Position numbers and translations under genes: made by a program | Notes under the pieces: generated by a model | Told to the model about the DNA's origin: nothing | What the model saw: the letters and a program-made list of their open reading frames with translations, nothing else | Database searches by the model: none | Shown: positions 62,601 through 64,000 of the stretch, in pieces | Position numbering within the stretch: the stretch's first letter is position 1 | Layout: each line of letters starts with the position of its first letter | Assembly (NCBI GenBank): GCA_963691705.1 | Contig: OY829545.1 | Location: forward strand, 40,969,475-41,033,474 | Reading direction: 5' to 3' | DNA from: Viola odorata | Lineage: Eukaryota; Streptophyta; Magnoliopsida; Malpighiales; Violaceae | DNA: 64,000 bases

Positions 62601-63403
62601 GCTCCCTTTTACGCACCCTAGTTCGTAAGCATGTTTCTACTTGGGTTGATCATTTACCGTTTATTGAATTTGCTTACAACCGTGCTGTTCATTCTACTAC
62701 TCATTACTCGCCGTTTGAACTAGTGTATGGATTTAATCCTAGAACTGTTTTGGATTTAACTCCTTTTCCTTTGAGTGATGTTGTGAGTTTAGATGGTGCC
62801 CAGAAGGCTGATTTTGTCAAGCAATTACATACTAAGGCGAAGCAGAACATTGAGCGTATGAATGAGAAGCTGATGCTGAAACGGAACGATGGCCGACGGC
62901 TAGTGACGTTCCAGGTTGGCGATTGGGTTTGGTTGCATATGCGCAAGGAGCGTTTTCCTGCCCAATGCCGCTGCAAGCTATCTCCTAGAGGCGACGGACC
63001 GTTCCAGATTGTCGAGAAGATCAACAACAATGCCTATAAACTGGCGTTGTCGAGTGAGTATGGTGCCGTTAGCTCTACCTTTAATGTTTCTGACTTAGAA
63101 TTGTTTGATGCAGATGACGAGTATGGACTTTCAGCTGATGCCGATTCGGATTCGAGGGCGAATCCTTCCGAAGGGGGAGGGAATGATGCGAATCCATGCA
63201 TCCAACTACCGTTACCACCAGCTGGTCCAATGACTCGAGCCAGAGCTAGAAAGCTTCAAGACCGTTTGTCATCTCTCATTCACAAGGAGCTGGAATGTGA
63301 GAGGACAAGTGAGGAAGCTGCACTTAGAGAGAAGACACCAAGAGTTGTGAATCTCCTTACTTTCACAATGACCGAAGATGATTCTGCCAGAAACGGCACT
63401 TGA
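59636..63403 (+). CDS. E4 pol polyprotein (protease, RT, RNase H, integrase)
   Basis: An unbroken frame of over 1,250 codons. Protease: I-I-D-N-G-S-C (Asp codon at 59762), usually D-S-G. A 14-residue repeat, three copies (60215-60335). RT: K-I-D-L-M-S-G-Y-H-Q-I, M-P-F-G-L-T-N-A-P, Y-F-D-D (61091-61102). RNase H: E-C-D-A-S (61538) with D-H-x-S-L-K. Integrase: HHCC finger (62070-62210), Asp 62288, Asp 62471, Glu 62579, then the G-D-W-V-W-L-H-M-R-K-E-R-F-P block. No clear chromodomain. It ends GPMTRARARKLQ and 50 more residues, all inside the LTR. It is in frame with gag, so product would need readthrough or repair of the TAG. Confidence 0.93.
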   Translation, partial: RLLVIRRTLSVQSTEEVCDEEQRTNLFHTRGVIDHKGCSIIIDNGSCTNCASALMVHKLDLPTVKHPKPYHLHWMTDDNGIKVTKQVLVKFRIGKYQDEVLCDVVPMQASHILLGRPWQFDRAANHDGKRNLYKLVKDGQKFTLAPLTQAEVFEDQQWLAKSHAEYEISKQLAREKEGLSVKYIEGNTESVSLKHSHENSKHAEGECKQSHENSKHAEGECKHSHEKSKRAESGIERKGEVNKKKLSVYAKGSEVRRAMLSHNNCFDASRPLLLIRFRSYCLTSNETERHHTVPIGISSLLQEFGDVLPEEMPPGLPPIRGIEHQIDFVPGSAIPHRPAYRSNPEETKELQRQVDDLLARGYVRESLSPCAVPVILVPKKDGSWRMCVDCRAVNKITVKYRHPIPRLDDMLDELSGSIVFSKIDLMSGYHQIRMKEGDEWKTAFKTKYGLYEWMVMPFGLTNAPSTFMRLMNHVLRHLIGKFVEVYFDDILIYSKSLDEHALHLREVFLTLREQKLYAKPSKCSFALEQVGFLGFIVSAGGVKVDEEKIRAIREWPTPKAATDVRSFHGLASFYRRFVKDFSTIAVPLNDLTKKNVVFRWEQQQEEAFATLKERLCAAPVLALPDFSKAFEIECDASRLGIGAVLMQEKRPIAYFSEKLKDAQLRYPTYDKEFYALVRTLEIWQHYLMPREFIIHTDHLSLKYLKGQGKLNRRHAVWMKFIEAFPYHIQYKQGKENVVADALSRRYVLITSLNAKLLGFSHIIELYATDSDFGDIYLHGVSISGSKFYKHEGYLFKGKHLCIPHCSLRELLVHEAHSGGLIGHFGVTKTLDVLHDHFYWPHMKHDGVRIIARCLTCRRAKSKSAGHGEYMPLPVPSHPWTDLSMDFVVGLPRSKNGKDSVFVVVDRFSKMSHFIACSTTSDATQIADLFFREVVCLHGIPLTIVSDRDTKFLSHFWRVLWKKLGTKLLYSTSYHPQTDGQTEVVNRTLGSLLRTLVRKHVSTWVDHLPFIEFAYNRAVHSTTHYSPFELVYGFNPRTVLDLTPFPLSDVVSLDGAQKADFVKQLHTKAKQNIERMNEKLMLKRNDGRRLVTFQVGDWVWLHMRKERFPAQCRCKLSPRGDGPFQIVEKINNNAYKLALSSEYGAVSSTFNVSDLELFDADDEYGLSADADSDSRANPSEGGGNDANPCIQLPLPPAGPMTRARARKLQDRLSSLIHKELECERTSEEAALREKTPRVVNLLTFTMTEDDSARNGT
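60215..60335 (+). repeat. 42-bp in-frame minisatellite in E4 pol
   Basis: Units start at 60215, 60257 and 60299, each encoding about 14 residues of the form K-H/Q-S-H-E-N-S-K-H-A-E-G-E-C. It lies in the linker between protease and RT and keeps the frame. Confidence 0.88.
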
Positions 63404-64000
63404 CCGTTTGTCACCAAAACGGCTCTTGTCCGATTCGTTCAAAACGGCTCTTGTCCGTTTAGCTTAAATCGGCACTTGACCGTTTCACTCAGCCATTGCC
63501 GTTTCACTCATCTGTCTCGCGTGCCGATTGCTCAAAACGGCTCCTGCCCGTTTCGCGTGTCCAGAAGCGCGCGTTGACTGAAGTTCAAGTTGTTGACTTT
63601 AATTATTTTAGCTTAATTAGTTAATTAGACAGTTTTAATTAGTTAAGTTATCTTCCTATTTTGGAAGTCCTACTTCTATTCCTATTTGGTTTACTATTAG
63701 GGTTTGTTTGTAACCTATATAAGGAACCACTTGGCTACTTTATTAAGTTGGCTGTTATTTGATAAATTGAGTTAATCTCTTCAATCTCCGCCCCTTGTTC
63801 AAGTTGGTTGAACCTTGTTCTTCTTGAGTCCGCAATACTTGAGTCGTATACAAGTAAATCTTGGAATTGTATTATTGTGTCGTTTATCTTAGTGTGATTC
63901 TCACATTGTTGAGTCTAGTCCTAAGAACCCGACTCAAGACCCTTGACTTGAAATCGATTAGGGCTCTTAGCACAGGTTAGCTAAGTGGTCTAAGCTCGTA
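63184..64000 (+). repeat. E4 3' LTR, first 817 bp
   Basis: Identical to 56497-57313 except for G63211. The first 220 bp carry the final 73 pol codons and the stop (63401-63403). The rest repeats the AACGG cluster and TATA box. The LTR end and right target duplication are outside the window. Confidence 0.92.

Larger units (their letters stand above)
56497..64000 (+). mobile_element. E4, young chromovirus (CRM-like Ty3/gypsy), 3' end beyond window
   Basis: 5' LTR 56497-57403, PBS, spliced-looking leader, single gag-pol frame 58328-63403, and a 3' LTR starting at 63184 inside that frame and running off the window. Over the 817 shared bases I find one LTR difference (A56524 against G63211). RT and integrase resemble the chromovirus branch (R-S-F-H-G-L-A-S-F-Y-R-R-F, H-P-Q-T-D-G-Q-T-E-V). 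The GPMTRARA end and LTR overlap suggest CRM, which is inference. A left target-site half TCCCT precedes it. Confidence 0.9.

Noticed and set aside
1..64000. CRISPR arrays, bacterial operons, tRNA or rRNA genes
   Set aside because: None seen; the spaced repeats are retrotransposon arrays with no unique spacers of constant length.

Overview
The window is repeat-rich plant nuclear DNA. The evidence is the retrotransposon content (Ty3/gypsy elements of the Tat/Retand type and a chromovirus), a pentatricopeptide-repeat fragment, a piece of a wall-associated/LRK10L-type receptor, GT-AG introns of about 70 nt and AT-rich flanks. A flowering plant is very likely. The species cannot be told from the sequence. 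No intact host gene is visible.

Layout. (1) 1-6.9 kb: AT-rich flank; a 2.7 kb solo LTR (662-3387) between GCGGG target duplications; a PPR remnant (about 3.65 kb); a 1.1 kb Mutator-like element with long inverted repeats and an 11-bp target duplication (5366-6485), inserted in the 3' end of an old gypsy polyprotein. (2) 6.9-31.5 kb: a minus-strand Tat-type element, here called E0 (5' LTR 30987-31501, 3' end lost near 6.9 kb). It sits in a receptor-kinase gene remnant (31.5 kb) and is split by a complete plus-strand Tat-type element, E1 (12908-28505, TSD CTAAA on both sides). (3) 32.3-55.4 kb: a plus-strand Tat-type compound. E2 supplies the 5' LTR, gag-pol and a first 3' module. E3 supplies a second 3' module and a 3' LTR. 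The two join inside a tandem-repeat array near 45.69 kb. (4) 55.4-64 kb: AT-rich flank, then a young chromovirus, E4 (56497 to beyond the window). Its LTRs differ at one visible base, and its pol reading frame runs 220 nt into the 3' LTR.

The most interesting system is the 3' half of the Tat-type elements. Downstream of pol, each carries a module of genes on the opposite strand. A and B are two related proteins resembling the family called 'putative gypsy type transposon' (PF04195). C is a small protein with an acidic, aromatic tail. D is a roughly 125-residue helical protein. A and B each contain an intron of 66-71 nt at matching positions. Each of A-D has its own TATA-like box at a constant distance from its start codon. 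C and D have conserved sequence just after their stop codons that looks like polyadenylation signals. Sense pol and antisense A converge on a tandem-repeat array of about 85-bp units. E0 has a single antisense gene that looks like an A/B mixture, and an unrelated 158-bp array at the same place. Antisense ORFs are known in this lineage. A four-unit, separately promoted set is the part I would check for novelty.

All E0-E3 coding regions are broken by stops and frameshifts, many of which look like C-to-T changes. E4 is nearly intact, with two nonsense codons.
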